Below, in pieces: positions 18,545-28,146 of a stretch of DNA of 64,000 bases. This DNA is from Aquipseudomonas alcaligenes NBRC 14159 (lineage in GTDB: Bacteria > Pseudomonadota > Gammaproteobacteria > Pseudomonadales > Pseudomonadaceae). The stretch lies in contig NZ_BATI01000028.1 of NCBI RefSeq assembly GCF_000467105.1, positions 62,001-126,000 of the forward strand. The letters are read 5' to 3'. Each line of letters opens with the position of its first letter. Position 1 is the stretch's first letter. The notes beneath the pieces are model-generated. The model was not told where the DNA came from, made no database searches, and saw only the letters and a program-made list of their open reading frames with translations. The translations under genes were made by a program, and so were the position numbers.

Positions 18545-19557
18545 CAAGAGTGCAGAATTTGAAACAAGCAATGCGCAGCTGGGGAATCGCCGTGGGGGCG
18601 TTGCTCGGTCTGGTCGGCCAGGCGCAGGCCGCCGGCGAATATCAGGGCTCGCCCAAGGTGGCCGAGTTCATTGCCGAAATGACCCGCGATCATGGCTTCG
18701 CCAGTGAGCAGCTGACCGCGCTGTTCGACCAGGTGGAGCGCAAGCAGGCGATTCTCGATGCGATCTCCCGCCCGGCCGAGAAGGTCAAGCCGTGGAAGGA
18801 CTACCGGCCGATCTTCATCACCGAGGCGCGCATCAGCAAGGGTGTGGACTTCTGGAACAAGCATGCCGAGGCCCTGGCCCGTGCCGAGCAGGAATATGGC
18901 GTGCCGGCCGAGGTGATCGTCTCGATCATCGGCGTGGAAACCTTCTACGGCGGCAACACCGGTAGCTGGCGTGTGCTCGATGCGCTGTCGACCCTGTGCT
19001 TCGACTATCCGCCGCGTGCCGAATTCTTCTGCCAGCAGCTGCGCGAGTTCCTCATCCTGGCCCGCGAGCAGCAGATCGACCCGCTCACCGTGAAAGGCTC
19101 CTACGCCGGTGCCATGGGGCTGCCGCAGTTCATGCCGGGCAGCTTCCGCGCCTACGCGGTGGACTTCGACGGCGACGGCCATATCGACATCTGGACCAAC
19201 CCGGTGGATGCCATCGGCAGCGTCGCCAGCTACTTCAAGCGTCATGGCTGGGTCAGCGGCGAGTCCGTGGTCAGCCGCGCCCAGGTCAAGGGCGAGCAGG
19301 CCGACAGCGGCCTGACCCAGGGCCTAGACCCGGTGAAGACGGTGGGCGAGCTGCGCACCCTCGGCTGGAGCAGCGCGGATGTGCTGCGCGACGACATCCC
19401 GGTCACCGCCTTCCGCTTCGACGGCGCCGAAGGCCAGGAATACTGGATGGGCCTGCCCAACTTCTACGTGATCACCCGCTACAATCGTAGCGCCATGTAC
19501 GCCATGGCCGTTCATCAACTGTCCGGCGAGCTGATCGCCAAGCGGGGTCGTCCGTGA
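18541..19557 (+). CDS. mltB: Membrane-bound lytic murein transglycosylase B
   Basis: 338 residues (sltB1 in P. aeruginosa). N-terminal secretion signal ending near GQAQAAGEY, not an obvious lipobox. The catalytic domain carries SIIGVETFYGGNTGSW with the catalytic glutamate, AGAMGLPQFMPGSFRAYAVD, and the calcium-loop-like DFDGDGHIDIW. It cleaves the MurNAc-GlcNAc bond to leave 1,6-anhydroMurNAc ends. ATGA overlap with rodA favours the start at 18541; an internal ATG at 18571 is the alternative. The stop overlaps the GTG start of rlpA. Confidence 0.94.
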   Translation: MTRVQNLKQAMRSWGIAVGALLGLVGQAQAAGEYQGSPKVAEFIAEMTRDHGFASEQLTALFDQVERKQAILDAISRPAEKVKPWKDYRPIFITEARISKGVDFWNKHAEALARAEQEYGVPAEVIVSIIGVETFYGGNTGSWRVLDALSTLCFDYPPRAEFFCQQLREFLILAREQQIDPLTVKGSYAGAMGLPQFMPGSFRAYAVDFDGDGHIDIWTNPVDAIGSVASYFKRHGWVSGESVVSRAQVKGEQADSGLTQGLDPVKTVGELRTLGWSSADVLRDDIPVTAFRFDGAEGQEYWMGLPNFYVITRYNRSAMYAMAVHQLSGELIAKRGRP

Positions 19558-20564
19558 AGCGGGTCCTGCGCACTCTGACTGCCACCGCCATCGGCCTGGC
19601 ACTGGTCAGCTGCACCAACAACCGCGCCCCGCAGCCGGTCGAGCCCGGTTCGCAGCCGATTTCCGGGCCCGGTGACTACAGCCGCCCGCATCGCGACGGC
19701 GCGCCCTGGTGGGACGTCGATGTGTCGCGCATCCCCGATGCCGTGCCGATGCCGCATTACGGCAACTACAAGGCCAACCCCTACACGGTGATGGGCAAGA
19801 CCTATTACCCGATCCGCGACAGCCGCCGCTACAGCGCCGTCGGTACCGCGTCCTGGTACGGCACCAAGTTCCACGGTCAGGCCACCGCCAACGGCGAAGC
19901 CTATGACTTGTACGGCATGACCGCCGCGCACAAGACTCTGCCGCTGCCGAGCTACGTGCGGGTGACCAACCTGGACAACGGCAAGACGGTGATCCTGCGG
20001 GTCAACGACCGTGGCCCGTTCTACTCCGACCGCATCATCGACCTGTCCTTCGCCGCAGCGAAGAAGCTCGGCTACGCCGAGAGCGGCACCGCGCGGGTCA
20101 AGGTCGAGGGCATCGACCCACATGAGTGGTGGGCCGCCCAGGGCCGTCCGGTGCCGATGGTGCTGGCACAGCCGAAGATGGCCAATCAGCCCGCTCCGGC
20201 GGTCGCGCAGCCGGTCGCGGTGGCGGCCAGCCAGCCGATCGAGCAGTACACCCCGCCGCCCGAGCAGCATGCCGCGGCCGTCGTGCCGGTGCAGATGGAC
20301 GTAAAAAAAAACGCTTCGCCCGCAGCCTCTGGCCTGTATCTCCAAGTGGCCGCCTTCGCCAATCCGGACGCTGCGGAGCTCCTCAAGGCCAAGCTGAGCG
20401 AGACGGTACCTGCCAAGGTGTTTATCAGCTCGGTGGTGCGCAACCAGCAGATCTTGCACCGGGTACGCTTGGGGCCGGTCGAAACCCAGGCTGAGGCGCA
20501 GCAGCTGCAGGACAGTGTGCGCCTGGCCAACCTCGGCGAGCCCGCCCTGGTGAAGGCCGACTGA
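19554..20564 (+). CDS. rlpA: Septal-ring lytic transglycosylase lipoprotein RlpA
   Basis: 336 residues from a GTG coupled to mltB. Lipoprotein signal with lipobox LVSC. The double-psi beta-barrel domain contains GTASWYGTKFHGQATANGE and VNDRGPFYSDRIIDLS with the catalytic aspartate. A Pro/Ala/Gln-rich linker (about 195-250) leads to a C-terminal SPOR domain (LYLQVAAFANPDAAELLKA onward), which binds denuded glycan strands at the septum. P. aeruginosa RlpA is a lytic transglycosylase acting on naked glycans. A run of nine A at 20303-20311 lies exactly between linker and SPOR domain (see findings). Confidence 0.95.
   Translation: MKRVLRTLTATAIGLALVSCTNNRAPQPVEPGSQPISGPGDYSRPHRDGAPWWDVDVSRIPDAVPMPHYGNYKANPYTVMGKTYYPIRDSRRYSAVGTASWYGTKFHGQATANGEAYDLYGMTAAHKTLPLPSYVRVTNLDNGKTVILRVNDRGPFYSDRIIDLSFAAAKKLGYAESGTARVKVEGIDPHEWWAAQGRPVPMVLAQPKMANQPAPAVAQPVAVAASQPIEQYTPPPEQHAAAVVPVQMDVKKNASPAASGLYLQVAAFANPDAAELLKAKLSETVPAKVFISSVVRNQQILHRVRLGPVETQAEAQQLQDSVRLANLGEPALVKAD
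20303..20311 (+). other. A9 homopolymer inside rlpA
   Basis: Nine consecutive A residues read as GTA AAA AAA AAC (Val-Lys-Lys-Asn) just before the SPOR domain. Such runs promote transcriptional slippage or -1 frameshifting in bacteria. The -1 frame stays open to 20494 and would replace the SPOR domain with an unrelated basic tail. Confidence 0.6.
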
Positions 20565-20652
20565 AGCCTTTCGTGCGCCGCGTTCGCGCGGCGCTGAATG
20601 CGGGCGGCCATGCCGTCCGTGCCATCGTTGACAGTGATCTTTAGAGAACCGG

Positions 20653-21825
20653 ATGAACATCTCCCGCTTTGCCCAACGCCTCTCCCTGCTCGTGCTGCTG
20701 GCCGTGCCTTTCGCCGCGTCCGCCGAATCGGCGATCCCCTCGCCGCCGCAGCTGGCTGCCAAGTCCTATGTGCTGATGGATGGCGCCAGCGGCAAGGTGC
20801 TGGTGGAGAACAACGGCGATCAGCGCCTGCCGCCGGCCAGCCTGACCAAGCTGATGACCGCCTACATCGCCACCCTGGAAATTCGCAAGGGCAAGATCGG
20901 CGAGCAGGACCTGGTGACCGTCAGCGAGCACGCCTGGCGTACCGGTGGTGCGGCGTCCGGTGGTTCCACCATGTTCCTGCCGATCAACAGCCAGGTGACG
21001 GTGGATGACCTGCTGCACGGCATCATCATCCAGTCCGGCAACGACGCCAGCATCGCCCTGGCCGAATACATCGCCGGTAGTGAAGACGCCTTCGCCGACA
21101 TGATGAACGAGACCGCCGAGAAGCTCGGTATGAAGAACTCGCACTTCATGAACGCCACCGGCCTGCCGCACCCGGAGCACTACTCCAGCGCCCACGACAT
21201 GGCCATCCTGGCCCGCGCCATCATCAACGAGGACCAGGAGCACTATGCGATCTACTCGCAGAAGGAGTTCTTCTGGAACAACATCAAGCAGGGCAACCGC
21301 AACCTGCTGCTGTGGCGCGACAGCACCGTCGATGGCCTGAAGACCGGCCACACCGAGGAGGCTGGCTTCTGCCTGGTGGCCTCGGCCGTGCGTGATGGTG
21401 CGCGCATGATCACTTCGGTATTCGGCACCGACAGCGAGAAGACCCGCGCCGCCGAGACCCAGAAGCTGCTGACCTACGGCTTCCGCTTCTTCGAGACCCA
21501 GACCTTCTACAAGGCAGGCCAGGAGCTGGCCCAGGCCCAGGTCTGGAAAGGCACCACGCGTCAGGTCAAGGCCGGCCTTGCCCAGGACCTCAGCCTGACC
21601 CTGCCGAAAGGCCAGGTGAAGCAGCTCAAGGCCAGCATGGTGCTGGAGCCGCAGCTGGTAGCGCCACTCAAGCAGGGCGACGTGATCGGCAAGGTCGAAG
21701 TCAAGCTGGGTGAAGAGGTGGTACACAGCGCCGACCTGATCGCCCTGGAGCCGGTGGAGGAGGGTGGTTTCTTCCGTCGCCTGTGGGATAGCATCCGCCT
21801 GTTCTTCTACGGCATGTTCAACTGA
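20653..21825 (+). CDS. dacC: D-alanyl-D-alanine carboxypeptidase, PBP5
   Basis: 390 residues (dacA in E. coli, dacC in PAO1). Cleavable signal peptide ending near FAASAES. Active-site motifs: SLTK with Ser63, SGN in IIIQSGNDA, and KTG in DGLKTGHTEEAG. The PBP5 C-terminal beta domain is followed by an amphipathic membrane-anchoring end (FFRRLWDSIRLFFYGMFN). It trims the terminal D-Ala from pentapeptide stems, which links to the SPOR and transglycosylase genes upstream. Confidence 0.96.
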   Translation: MNISRFAQRLSLLVLLAVPFAASAESAIPSPPQLAAKSYVLMDGASGKVLVENNGDQRLPPASLTKLMTAYIATLEIRKGKIGEQDLVTVSEHAWRTGGAASGGSTMFLPINSQVTVDDLLHGIIIQSGNDASIALAEYIAGSEDAFADMMNETAEKLGMKNSHFMNATGLPHPEHYSSAHDMAILARAIINEDQEHYAIYSQKEFFWNNIKQGNRNLLLWRDSTVDGLKTGHTEEAGFCLVASAVRDGARMITSVFGTDSEKTRAAETQKLLTYGFRFFETQTFYKAGQELAQAQVWKGTTRQVKAGLAQDLSLTLPKGQVKQLKASMVLEPQLVAPLKQGDVIGKVEVKLGEEVVHSADLIALEPVEEGGFFRRLWDSIRLFFYGMFN

Positions 21826-21896
21826 GAGTCGTCTGGCGGTCTTGAAACACCGCCGTTCGGGCCCCAGATAAGGGACTGAACTGAAGGCTGACAAGG

Positions 21897-21916
21897 ACGC
21901 CCCGGAATCGGGGCGT
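21897..21916 (+). terminator. Hairpin after dacC
   Basis: Perfect 8-bp stem (ACGCCCCG with CGGGGCGT, loop GAAT) between dacC and the DUF493 gene. The following TTCGCATTTC is a weak U tract, so it may only attenuate read-through. Confidence 0.6.
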
Positions 21917-21952
21917 TCGCATTTCACGGGTGACAAACCCGGAGTGACCGCG

Positions 21953-22231
21953 ATGACCGATACCGAAGTACAAGCCCCGAAAATCGAATTCCCCTGCGAG
22001 CGCTACCCGATCAAGGTGATCGGTGAGGCCGGCGCCGGCTTCGCCGACCTGGTGGTGGAAGTGATCCAGCGCCATGCGCCGGGCTTTGATGCCGCCAGCC
22101 TGGTGGTGCGCGACAGCCGCAATGGTCGCTTCCTCTCCGTGCAGGTGCTGATCACCGCCACCGGGGTCGAGCAGCTGCAGGCGATCCATGTCGACCTCAA
22201 GGCCACCGGTCGCGTGCACATGGTGCTCTGA
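21953..22231 (+). CDS. ybeD: DUF493 (YbeD) family protein
   Basis: 92 residues, ACT-like small protein ([20 protein letters not shown] and [21 protein letters not shown]). It is found next to lipB across gammaproteobacteria and is probably an allosteric or lipoylation-related accessory, not proved. The stop overlaps the lipB ATG by one base. Confidence 0.93.
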   Translation: MTDTEVQAPKIEFPCERYPIKVIGEAGAGFADLVVEVIQRHAPGFDAASLVVRDSRNGRFLSVQVLITATGVEQLQAIHVDLKATGRVHMVL

Positions 22232-22848
22232 TGGCCGAGCTGGTCGTGCGTCACCTGGGGCTGGCGGACTATCTGCCGACCCTGGAAGCCATGCGCCGCT
22301 TCACCGCCGAGCGTGATGAGTCGACCCCTGACGAGATCTGGCTGCTGCAGCATCCGCGGGTGTTCACCCAGGGCCAGGCCGGCAAGGCCGAGCACCTGCT
22401 GGCACCCGGCGATATCCCGGTCATTCAGGTCGAGCGCGGCGGTCAGGTCACCTACCACGGCCCCGGTCAGCTGGTGGCTTATTTGATGCTGGACCTGCGT
22501 CGCAAGAAGCTCGGCGTGCGTGAGCTGGTGACGGCCATGGAGCAGGCGCTGGTCGATGTGCTGGCCGGCTATGGCATCGAGGCCGCGCCGAAGGCCGATG
22601 CCCCGGGCGTCTATGTCGCCGGCGACAAGATCGCCTCGCTGGGCTTGCGGGTACGCAACGGCTGTTCGTTCCACGGCCTGGCGCTGAACGTCGACATGGA
22701 CATGGCGCCCTTCCAGCGCATCAACCCTTGCGGTTATGCCGGCCTGAAGATGATCCAGCTCAGGGACCTGCTGGCAACCGTGCCGTCGCTCGATGAGGTG
22801 GCGCAGCGCCTGGAACCTGCACTGCGCGAGCGCCTGGGTTACCGCTGA
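22231..22848 (+). CDS. lipB: Lipoyl(octanoyl) transferase
   Basis: 205 residues. Motifs: [20 protein letters not shown], the lysine in [11 protein letters not shown], and the catalytic cysteine in [10 protein letters not shown]. It moves octanoyl groups from acyl-ACP to lipoyl domains. lipA is convergent on the other strand, the two separated by a strong bidirectional terminator. Confidence 0.97.
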   Translation: MAELVVRHLGLADYLPTLEAMRRFTAERDESTPDEIWLLQHPRVFTQGQAGKAEHLLAPGDIPVIQVERGGQVTYHGPGQLVAYLMLDLRRKKLGVRELVTAMEQALVDVLAGYGIEAAPKADAPGVYVAGDKIASLGLRVRNGCSFHGLALNVDMDMAPFQRINPCGYAGLKMIQLRDLLATVPSLDEVAQRLEPALRERLGYR

Positions 22849-22867
22849 GGCTGGATAGAGGCCAAGC

Positions 22868-22901
22868 AAAAGGCCCTGGGGCGGATGCCACAGGGCCTTT
22901 T
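22868..22901. terminator. Bidirectional terminator between lipB and lipA
   Basis: 11-bp stem: AAAAGGCCCTG pairs with CAGGGCCTTTT around a 12-nt loop. It ends in T runs on both strands, and lies 19 bp after each of the two convergent stops. Confidence 0.9.
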
Positions 22902-22919
22902 ATGTTTCTACGCTAAGGG

Positions 22920-23972
22920 TCAGTTCAGATTGAGCGCCGGAATCAGGCTGTCGTTCTGTTGCTGGCCCGGCACTGGGGCGGGGGCGGCCAGGCCCAGGTT
23001 GTTCTTCTCGAATACCCGGTCGGCACGGTAGCTGGAGCGCACCAGCGGGCCGGCGGCGACTTCCATGAAGCCCTTTTCCAGGCCGATGTCGCGCAGGCGA
23101 TTGAACTCCTCGGGGCTGACCCAGCGCTGCACCTTGAGGTGGTTGCGCGTGGGCTGCAGATATTGGCCGAGGGTGAGGATGTCCACGCCGATGGCGCGCA
23201 GGTCGTCCATGGTCGCGAGGATTTCCTCGTCGGTCTCGCCCAGGCCGAGCATCAGGCTGGTCTTGGTGATGACTGAAGGACGGTGCTGCTTGGCGAACTC
23301 CAGCACCTTCAGGGTTTTCTCGTAGCCGGCGCGCGGGTCGCGCACCTCATGGGTCAGGCGCTTGACCGTCTCGACGTTCTGCGCGAACACCTCGAGGCCG
23401 GAATCCACCACGCGGGCGATGGCCGCGTGGTCGCCGTCGAAGTCCGGCGTCAGGGCCTCGACCACCACCTGCGGCGTGTTGGCCTTGATCGCCTGCACGC
23501 AGGCCGCGTAGTGCGCGGCGCCGCCGTCGGGCAGGTCGTCGCGGTCCACCGAAGTCAGCACGATGTAGCGCAGGCCCATCAGTTCCACCGACTTGGCGGT
23601 GTTCTGCGGCTCTTCCAGGTCCAGCCAGCCGTTCGGGTTGCCGGTATCGACGGCGCAGAAGCGGCAGGCGCGGGTACAGACCGAGCCCATCAGCATGATG
23701 GTGGCGGTGCCGTTGGACCAGCACTCGCCCATGTTCGGGCAGTGCGACTCCTGGCACACGGTGCTCAGGCGATGCTCGCCGACGTTGCGCTTGACCGCAT
23801 CGAAGCGGCTGCCGCTCGGCGCCTTGACCCGCAGCCAGCTCGGCTTGGGTTCGACGACCTGCGGCTCGGCCGAAGCGCGGCGCTTCTGGCCATCCTTGAT
23901 CGCGGTGATTCCCTGGGGGGTGCGAAATTTTTCGCCGCTGGAGACGGACTTGGGCGGGACTGCGTCGGACAT
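22920..23972 (-). CDS. lipA: Lipoyl synthase
   Basis: 350 residues. Radical SAM enzyme that inserts two sulfurs into octanoyl groups. It carries both iron-sulfur motifs: the auxiliary cluster cysteines in [12 protein letters not shown] and the SAM cluster CTRACRFC, with the C-terminal SSYRAD serine. An N-terminal extension of about 50 residues is typical of Pseudomonas. Single gene converging on lipB. Confidence 0.97.
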   Translation of the reverse strand: MSDAVPPKSVSSGEKFRTPQGITAIKDGQKRRASAEPQVVEPKPSWLRVKAPSGSRFDAVKRNVGEHRLSTVCQESHCPNMGECWSNGTATIMLMGSVCTRACRFCAVDTGNPNGWLDLEEPQNTAKSVELMGLRYIVLTSVDRDDLPDGGAAHYAACVQAIKANTPQVVVEALTPDFDGDHAAIARVVDSGLEVFAQNVETVKRLTHEVRDPRAGYEKTLKVLEFAKQHRPSVITKTSLMLGLGETDEEILATMDDLRAIGVDILTLGQYLQPTRNHLKVQRWVSPEEFNRLRDIGLEKGFMEVAAGPLVRSSYRADRVFEKNNLGLAAPAPVPGQQQNDSLIPALNLN

Positions 23973-24131
23973 CGAGATCTCGGCTCCGGTAGGAGGCTTG
24001 GGTAGCGGGGCTTTTGGCCTTCCGGCAGTCTACCATGGATGGCTACCTGCGGCTTGCGACCCTTGTCGGACGCGCTCTGCAGCCGTGGAGGCACTCCCCG
24101 CGGCCGTGCGTTGCTACTACCTCGCTCAGGC

Positions 24132-25448
24132 TCAGCTCTTCAGCTGGTTGGCGAACTGGCCGATGGCCTGGACCACCTGTTGTGCGCCGTCCTGGATCTC
24201 GACGATCACCGCACCGGCCTCGCTGGCCAGGCTGAGGCCCTGCTCGGCCTGCTCGCTGCTGCTGGCCATGCTGTCCACGGCGTTCTGCGCCAGGCTCTGG
24301 TTCTTCTGCACCACCTCGACGATTTCCTCGGTAGCCTGGCTGGTGCGGCCGGCCAGCTGGCGGACCTCATCGGCAACCACGGCGAAGCCGCGTCCCTGTT
24401 CGCCGGCCCGCGCGGCCTCGATGGCCGCGTTGAGGGCGAGCAGGTTGGTCTGGTCGGCGATGCCGCGGATGGTCTGCATGATGGTGCTGATCAGTTGCGA
24501 TTGCTTGCCCAGGGCCTCGATACCCGCGCTGGCCTCGCGTAACTGACGGGCAATGCGCTGCATGACTTCGACCGTCTGGCTGACCACGGCGGCGCCTTTG
24601 TTGGCGCTGGCGTCGGTCTGTCGCGAGATGCTGTAGGCGATGCTCGCCGCTTCGGCCACGGCCTGCTCCTGGTTGACCTGATCGGTGATCACGGTGGCGA
24701 ACTTGACCACTTTGTACAGCTGGTCGTGGCTGTCGACTATCGGGTTGTAGGAGGCCTCCAGCCAGACGCTGCGGCCGTGGCTGTCGACCCGCTGGAAGCG
24801 GCCGGCGACGTATTCGCCGCGATTCAGGCGAGCCCAGAAGTCGCGATATTCCTGCGAGCTCGCCTCCTCTGCCGAGCAGAACATACGGTGGTGTTTGCCG
24901 CGGATCTGTTCCAGCCGGTAGCCCATGCCGTCGAGGAAACGCTGGTTGGCGGTGAGCACTTCGCCGCTCAGGTTGAACTCGATGACGGCCGTGGAGCGCA
25001 GCAGGGCGTCGATCAGCCCTTCGTGTTCGCGCGAGGTAGCGATGGTGCGGGTCAGGTCGTTGGCGCAGAGGGTGAAGTAGGCCAGTTCGCCGCGGCTGTT
25101 CAGCACCGGCTGCCAGATGGCGCGCAGCCAGGCCTCCTGACCGTTGCCGCGGAGCAGGCGGAAGGCGCCGCTGAGGTGCTCGCGGTTGCGCAGCGCCTGC
25201 TGCAGGCGGGCATAGTTGGCTTCCGTACGGAACGACGTGGGGATCAGCGAATCCAGCGGGCGGCCGAGTAGCGCATGGTCGGCGTAGAGCATCTCGGCGA
25301 GAAAGTTGTCGTTGGCGTAGCGCACCCGGCCATCGGGCTCGATTTCCAGAACCAGCATCTCGCTGTACAACGAGTCCTTGATCTGGCGCATGCTCGCCAG
25401 TTCGTTACGCAGCTGGGCCAGCTCCGCTTTCAGCGTGTTGTTGAACAT
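24132..25448 (-). CDS. Soluble PAS-PAS methyl-accepting chemotaxis protein (BdlA-like)
   Basis: 438 residues with no membrane segment or signal peptide. A short N-terminal coiled coil ([15 protein letters not shown]) precedes PAS 1 (about 30-140) and PAS 2 (about 150-260). A short signalling domain follows with the conserved tip sequence [20 protein letters not shown] and [19 protein letters not shown]. This architecture and size match P. aeruginosa BdlA, a cytoplasmic regulator of biofilm dispersal, but identity with BdlA cannot be established here; an Aer-type energy sensor is the alternative. It is a single gene, divergent from alkA. Confidence 0.82.
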   Translation of the reverse strand: MFNNTLKAELAQLRNELASMRQIKDSLYSEMLVLEIEPDGRVRYANDNFLAEMLYADHALLGRPLDSLIPTSFRTEANYARLQQALRNREHLSGAFRLLRGNGQEAWLRAIWQPVLNSRGELAYFTLCANDLTRTIATSREHEGLIDALLRSTAVIEFNLSGEVLTANQRFLDGMGYRLEQIRGKHHRMFCSAEEASSQEYRDFWARLNRGEYVAGRFQRVDSHGRSVWLEASYNPIVDSHDQLYKVVKFATVITDQVNQEQAVAEAASIAYSISRQTDASANKGAAVVSQTVEVMQRIARQLREASAGIEALGKQSQLISTIMQTIRGIADQTNLLALNAAIEAARAGEQGRGFAVVADEVRQLAGRTSQATEEIVEVVQKNQSLAQNAVDSMASSSEQAEQGLSLASEAGAVIVEIQDGAQQVVQAIGQFANQLKS

Positions 25449-25580
25449 CTGTAATACACCTTCTGGGCTGATGAAGCGGTCTGTACCGGGGCAATTGCCT
25501 TTCTTGGTATCGGCCGCTGGCGGAAAAGTCGCAGTCCCTGCAGTGTAGTTCCCGACCAGCCGCTCCATGACCAGGCCGCC

Positions 25581-26462
25581 ATGACCCGACTCGATCTCGA
25601 AATGCCTTTGCCCGCCGACTACCGGCTGGCCGACCTGTTGAGCTTCCATCGGCGCGATGCCCAGGCCCTGGCCGAGCGGGTGACGGACGATGGTCTGGAC
25701 AAGGGTTTGCTCTGGCAGGGGCTGCCGGCCTGCCTGAGCCTGCGCTTCGTCGCGCACCGAGTGCGGGTGAGCCTGCAGGTGGATGGCGATATTGACGACG
25801 ATCCGCAGCCGCTGGAGGCGCTGGCGGCGCACATGCTGGGGTTGACCCAGTCGGTGCACGCCTTCGAGGCGGCTTATGGCGCGCACCCTCTGCTGGGCCG
25901 GCTGATCGCTGCCAACCGGGGCTTGCGCGTGCCCCAGGCGGCTTCGGCCTTCGAGGCGCTGACCTGGGCCATCAGCGGCCAGCAGATCAGTCTGGCGGTG
26001 GCCATCAGCCTGCGTCGGCGTCTGATCCAGCTGGCCGGGCAGCAGCACTCGGGCGGCCTGTTCTGCTATCCGGACGCGGCGGCGGTCGCGGCGCTCGATG
26101 AGGACGTGCTGGGCCAGGCCGGCTTCTCCCGGGCCAAGAGCCAGACCCTGCTGCGGCTCGCGCGCGAAGTGGTCGAAGGGCGCTTGCCGCTCGATCAGTG
26201 GCAGGCTGATGCGCCAGCCGAGGTCATTGCCGAACACCTGCTGGCGCTGAAGGGCATCGGGCCCTGGACGGTGGACTACGCACTGTTGCGAGGCTTCGCC
26301 CGGCTGGACGGATCGTTGCACGGTGATGCCGCGGTCAGGCGCCAGCTGCAGCGCCTGCTCGGCGCGGAGGAAAAGCTCACACAGCCGTTCGTACGCGACT
26401 GGCTGCAACCTTTCGCACCCTGGCGCGCGCTGGTGGCGGCCCATCTCTGGGCGCTGCCGTAG
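25581..26462 (+). CDS. alkA: DNA-3-methyladenine glycosylase II, HhH-GPD type
   Basis: 293 residues. The N-terminal AlkA-type domain is followed by the HhH-GPD core: [20 protein letters not shown], then the helix-hairpin-helix [17 protein letters not shown] and the catalytic aspartate in [13 protein letters not shown]. It removes alkylated bases from DNA. No ada or other adaptive-response gene adjoins, so it may be constitutive. Convergent with the transglycosylase gene, separated by a 9-bp hairpin. Confidence 0.9.
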   Translation: MTRLDLEMPLPADYRLADLLSFHRRDAQALAERVTDDGLDKGLLWQGLPACLSLRFVAHRVRVSLQVDGDIDDDPQPLEALAAHMLGLTQSVHAFEAAYGAHPLLGRLIAANRGLRVPQAASAFEALTWAISGQQISLAVAISLRRRLIQLAGQQHSGGLFCYPDAAAVAALDEDVLGQAGFSRAKSQTLLRLAREVVEGRLPLDQWQADAPAEVIAEHLLALKGIGPWTVDYALLRGFARLDGSLHGDAAVRRQLQRLLGAEEKLTQPFVRDWLQPFAPWRALVAAHLWALP

Positions 26463-26473
26463 TGGATTGCGAG

Positions 26474-26497
26474 GCAGGGCCGGGTGCTCGGCCCTGC
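26474..26497. terminator. Hairpin between alkA and the convergent transglycosylase
   Basis: Perfect 9-bp stem, GCAGGGCCG with CGGCCCTGC around 6 nt, in the 46-bp gap between two convergent stops. No T tract on either strand, so its strength is uncertain. Confidence 0.6.
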
Positions 26498-26508
26498 TGC
26501 TGTGGTGC

Positions 26509-27804
26509 TCAGCGCAGCTGTTGCAGCAGCGCCGGGGTCGGATAGCCGTCGGCCGGCAGGCCCAGGCTCTGCTGGAAGGCGCGTACGGCACGGCGGGTGT
26601 TGGCGCCGATGATGCCGTCGGCCGGGCCCGGCTCGTAGCCGCGGGCAGCCAGGCCCTCCTGCAACGCGATGCGCTCGCTGCGACCCAGCGGGCGTTCGTC
26701 CTTCGGCCAGCTGGCCAGCAGCGGCCCGCCGCCACCCAGGCGCTGGCCGAGCAGGCCCACGGCCAGGGCGTAGGACGAGGAGTTGTTGTACTTGAGGATG
26801 GCGCCGAAGTTGCGGAACACCAGGAAAGCCGGGCCACGGTGGCCGGCCGGCAGCAGCAGGTAGCCGGTGTCGTTCGGGTCGACGTTGGTCGGCGTGCCTT
26901 TCACCCCGTGGGCATACCACTCGGCATAGGTCTTGCGCACCTCGGTGTCGGCCAGGGCGTAGTCGAAGCCGCTCGGCAGGGCCACCTGGATGCCCCAGGC
27001 GCGGCCCTTCTGCCAGCCGGAGGCCTGCAGGTAGTGGGCGGCCGAGGCCAGGGCGTCGGCGCTGGAGTTCCAGATGTCGCGACGGCCGTCGCCGTCGAAG
27101 TCCACCGCGTGGGTCAGGTAGGTGGTGGGAATGAACTGGGTCTGGCCCATGGCGCCGGCCCAGGAGCCGCGCAGGCCGGTGCTGCTGATGTCGCCGCTCT
27201 GCAGGATCTGCAGGGCCGCCAGCAACTGGTCTTCGGCGAAACGTGGGCGGCGGCCTTCATAGGCCAGGGTGGCGAGGGAGCGGATCACCGACTGCTCGCC
27301 CATGAACTGGCCGAAGCTGCTTTCCATGCCCCAGATGGCGACCAGGGTCTCGCGGTCGACGCCGTAGCGCTGCTCGATGGCATCCAGCGTGGCGGCGTGC
27401 TCGGCCAGCAGGGCCTGGCCCTTGCGCACGCGCAGCGGCGAGATGGCGCCGTCGAGGTATTCCCAGACCGGGCGGGTGAACTCCGGCTGGGCGCCGTCGG
27501 CCTTGACCACGCTCAGGTCCGGGGTCACGCCGGCGAAGGCCTGGTCGAACACCTGGGGCTGGATGCCGGCCTGCAGGGCCTTGGCGCGGAAACCTGCGCG
27601 CCAGTCCGCAAAGTTCAGCGCCGGTGCGACGGGCGCGGCGGCCTGCGCCTGAGCGGGGTTCTGCTGGGTTTGCTGTGGCGGCTGGGTGGGCGAGGCGGCA
27701 ACCAGTTCGGGGGCGGGGTTCGGGGTTTCGGCACAGGCGCCGAGGAAGAGCATGGCGCCGGCGAGCAGGCAGCTCAGGCGGGCGTTGGCGGAAAGCTGGA
27801 ACAT
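26509..27804 (-). CDS. MltB-family lytic murein transglycosylase with peptidoglycan-binding domain
   Basis: 431 residues. Lipoprotein signal with lipobox FLGAC (Cys about residue 24), then a Pro/Gln/Ala-rich linker. The MltB catalytic domain has the active-site glutamate in [33 protein letters not shown] and the [11 protein letters not shown] loop. A C-terminal PG_binding_1 domain (about 370-431) contains [20 protein letters not shown]. It is a second MltB-type enzyme in the window, differing from the 18.5-kb one by its lipobox and PG-binding domain. The ATG at 27804 is chosen because the signal peptide starts there. Confidence 0.92.
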   Translation of the reverse strand: MFQLSANARLSCLLAGAMLFLGACAETPNPAPELVAASPTQPPQQTQQNPAQAQAAAPVAPALNFADWRAGFRAKALQAGIQPQVFDQAFAGVTPDLSVVKADGAQPEFTRPVWEYLDGAISPLRVRKGQALLAEHAATLDAIEQRYGVDRETLVAIWGMESSFGQFMGEQSVIRSLATLAYEGRRPRFAEDQLLAALQILQSGDISSTGLRGSWAGAMGQTQFIPTTYLTHAVDFDGDGRRDIWNSSADALASAAHYLQASGWQKGRAWGIQVALPSGFDYALADTEVRKTYAEWYAHGVKGTPTNVDPNDTGYLLLPAGHRGPAFLVFRNFGAILKYNNSSSYALAVGLLGQRLGGGGPLLASWPKDERPLGRSERIALQEGLAARGYEPGPADGIIGANTRRAVRAFQQSLGLPADGYPTPALLQQLR

Positions 27805-27888
27805 CGGGGTGTCTCGGTCTTGCCAGTCAAATCGCGACCTTAACATGCCGGGCGGCTGTCCGGGCCCGGGCAACAGCGCGGTTGTGGC

Positions 27889-28056
27889 TCAGGCGACGCT
27901 TTTCAGCGGCCCCAGAATGCAAGAAGCCTCCCAGTGGGAGGCTTCGCGGCGGTAGCTGCCTTTGCCTTTCTTCGGCTGTTCCTGGCGGCAGCGGAACAGC
28001 GGTTGGGCGACTATGGACTTGGCCTTGTTCGGCCGCTTCGGGGCTTTCTTGCTCAT
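27889..28056 (-). CDS. arfA: Alternative ribosome-rescue factor A
   Basis: 55 residues. It carries the ArfA signature: AQPLFRCRQEQPKKGKGSY then RREASHWEAS, with the remaining C-terminus CILGPLKSVA. ArfA recruits RF2 to ribosomes stalled at the ends of nonstop mRNAs when tmRNA fails. The ATG at 28056 has GAGGAG upstream. A perfect 10-bp hairpin lies inside the frame at codons 38-45, so most transcripts should end or be cut there and lack the stop codon. That is the known E. coli control mechanism: the truncated protein is active but is tagged for degradation while tmRNA works. It lies downstream of holA on the same strand. Confidence 0.93.
   Translation of the reverse strand: MSKKAPKRPNKAKSIVAQPLFRCRQEQPKKGKGSYRREASHWEASCILGPLKSVA
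27923..27945 (-). promoter_or_regulatory. Intragenic terminator/RNase III-type hairpin in arfA
   Basis: Perfect inverted repeat with arms GAAGCCTCCC and GGGAGGCTTC and a 3-nt loop, wholly inside the arfA coding sequence (codons 38-45, encoding EASHWEAS). The minus-strand transcript continues TTGCATTC, a weak U tract. Its likely role is to create nonstop arfA mRNA. Confidence 0.88.
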
Positions 28057-28146
28057 CGGAGTGCTCCTCGCAGGCTCGCGGTATTGCGAGCGGCGCGGAC
28101 TATGCGCCGATGGTTAAAAAATGTCCATAGGCGCAGGTGCCCGGCT

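Noticed and set aside
24132..26837. One very long frame uniting the chemoreceptor with an upstream stretch
   Set aside because: The receptor starts at the ATG at 25448; the upstream part is opposite the well-supported alkA gene.
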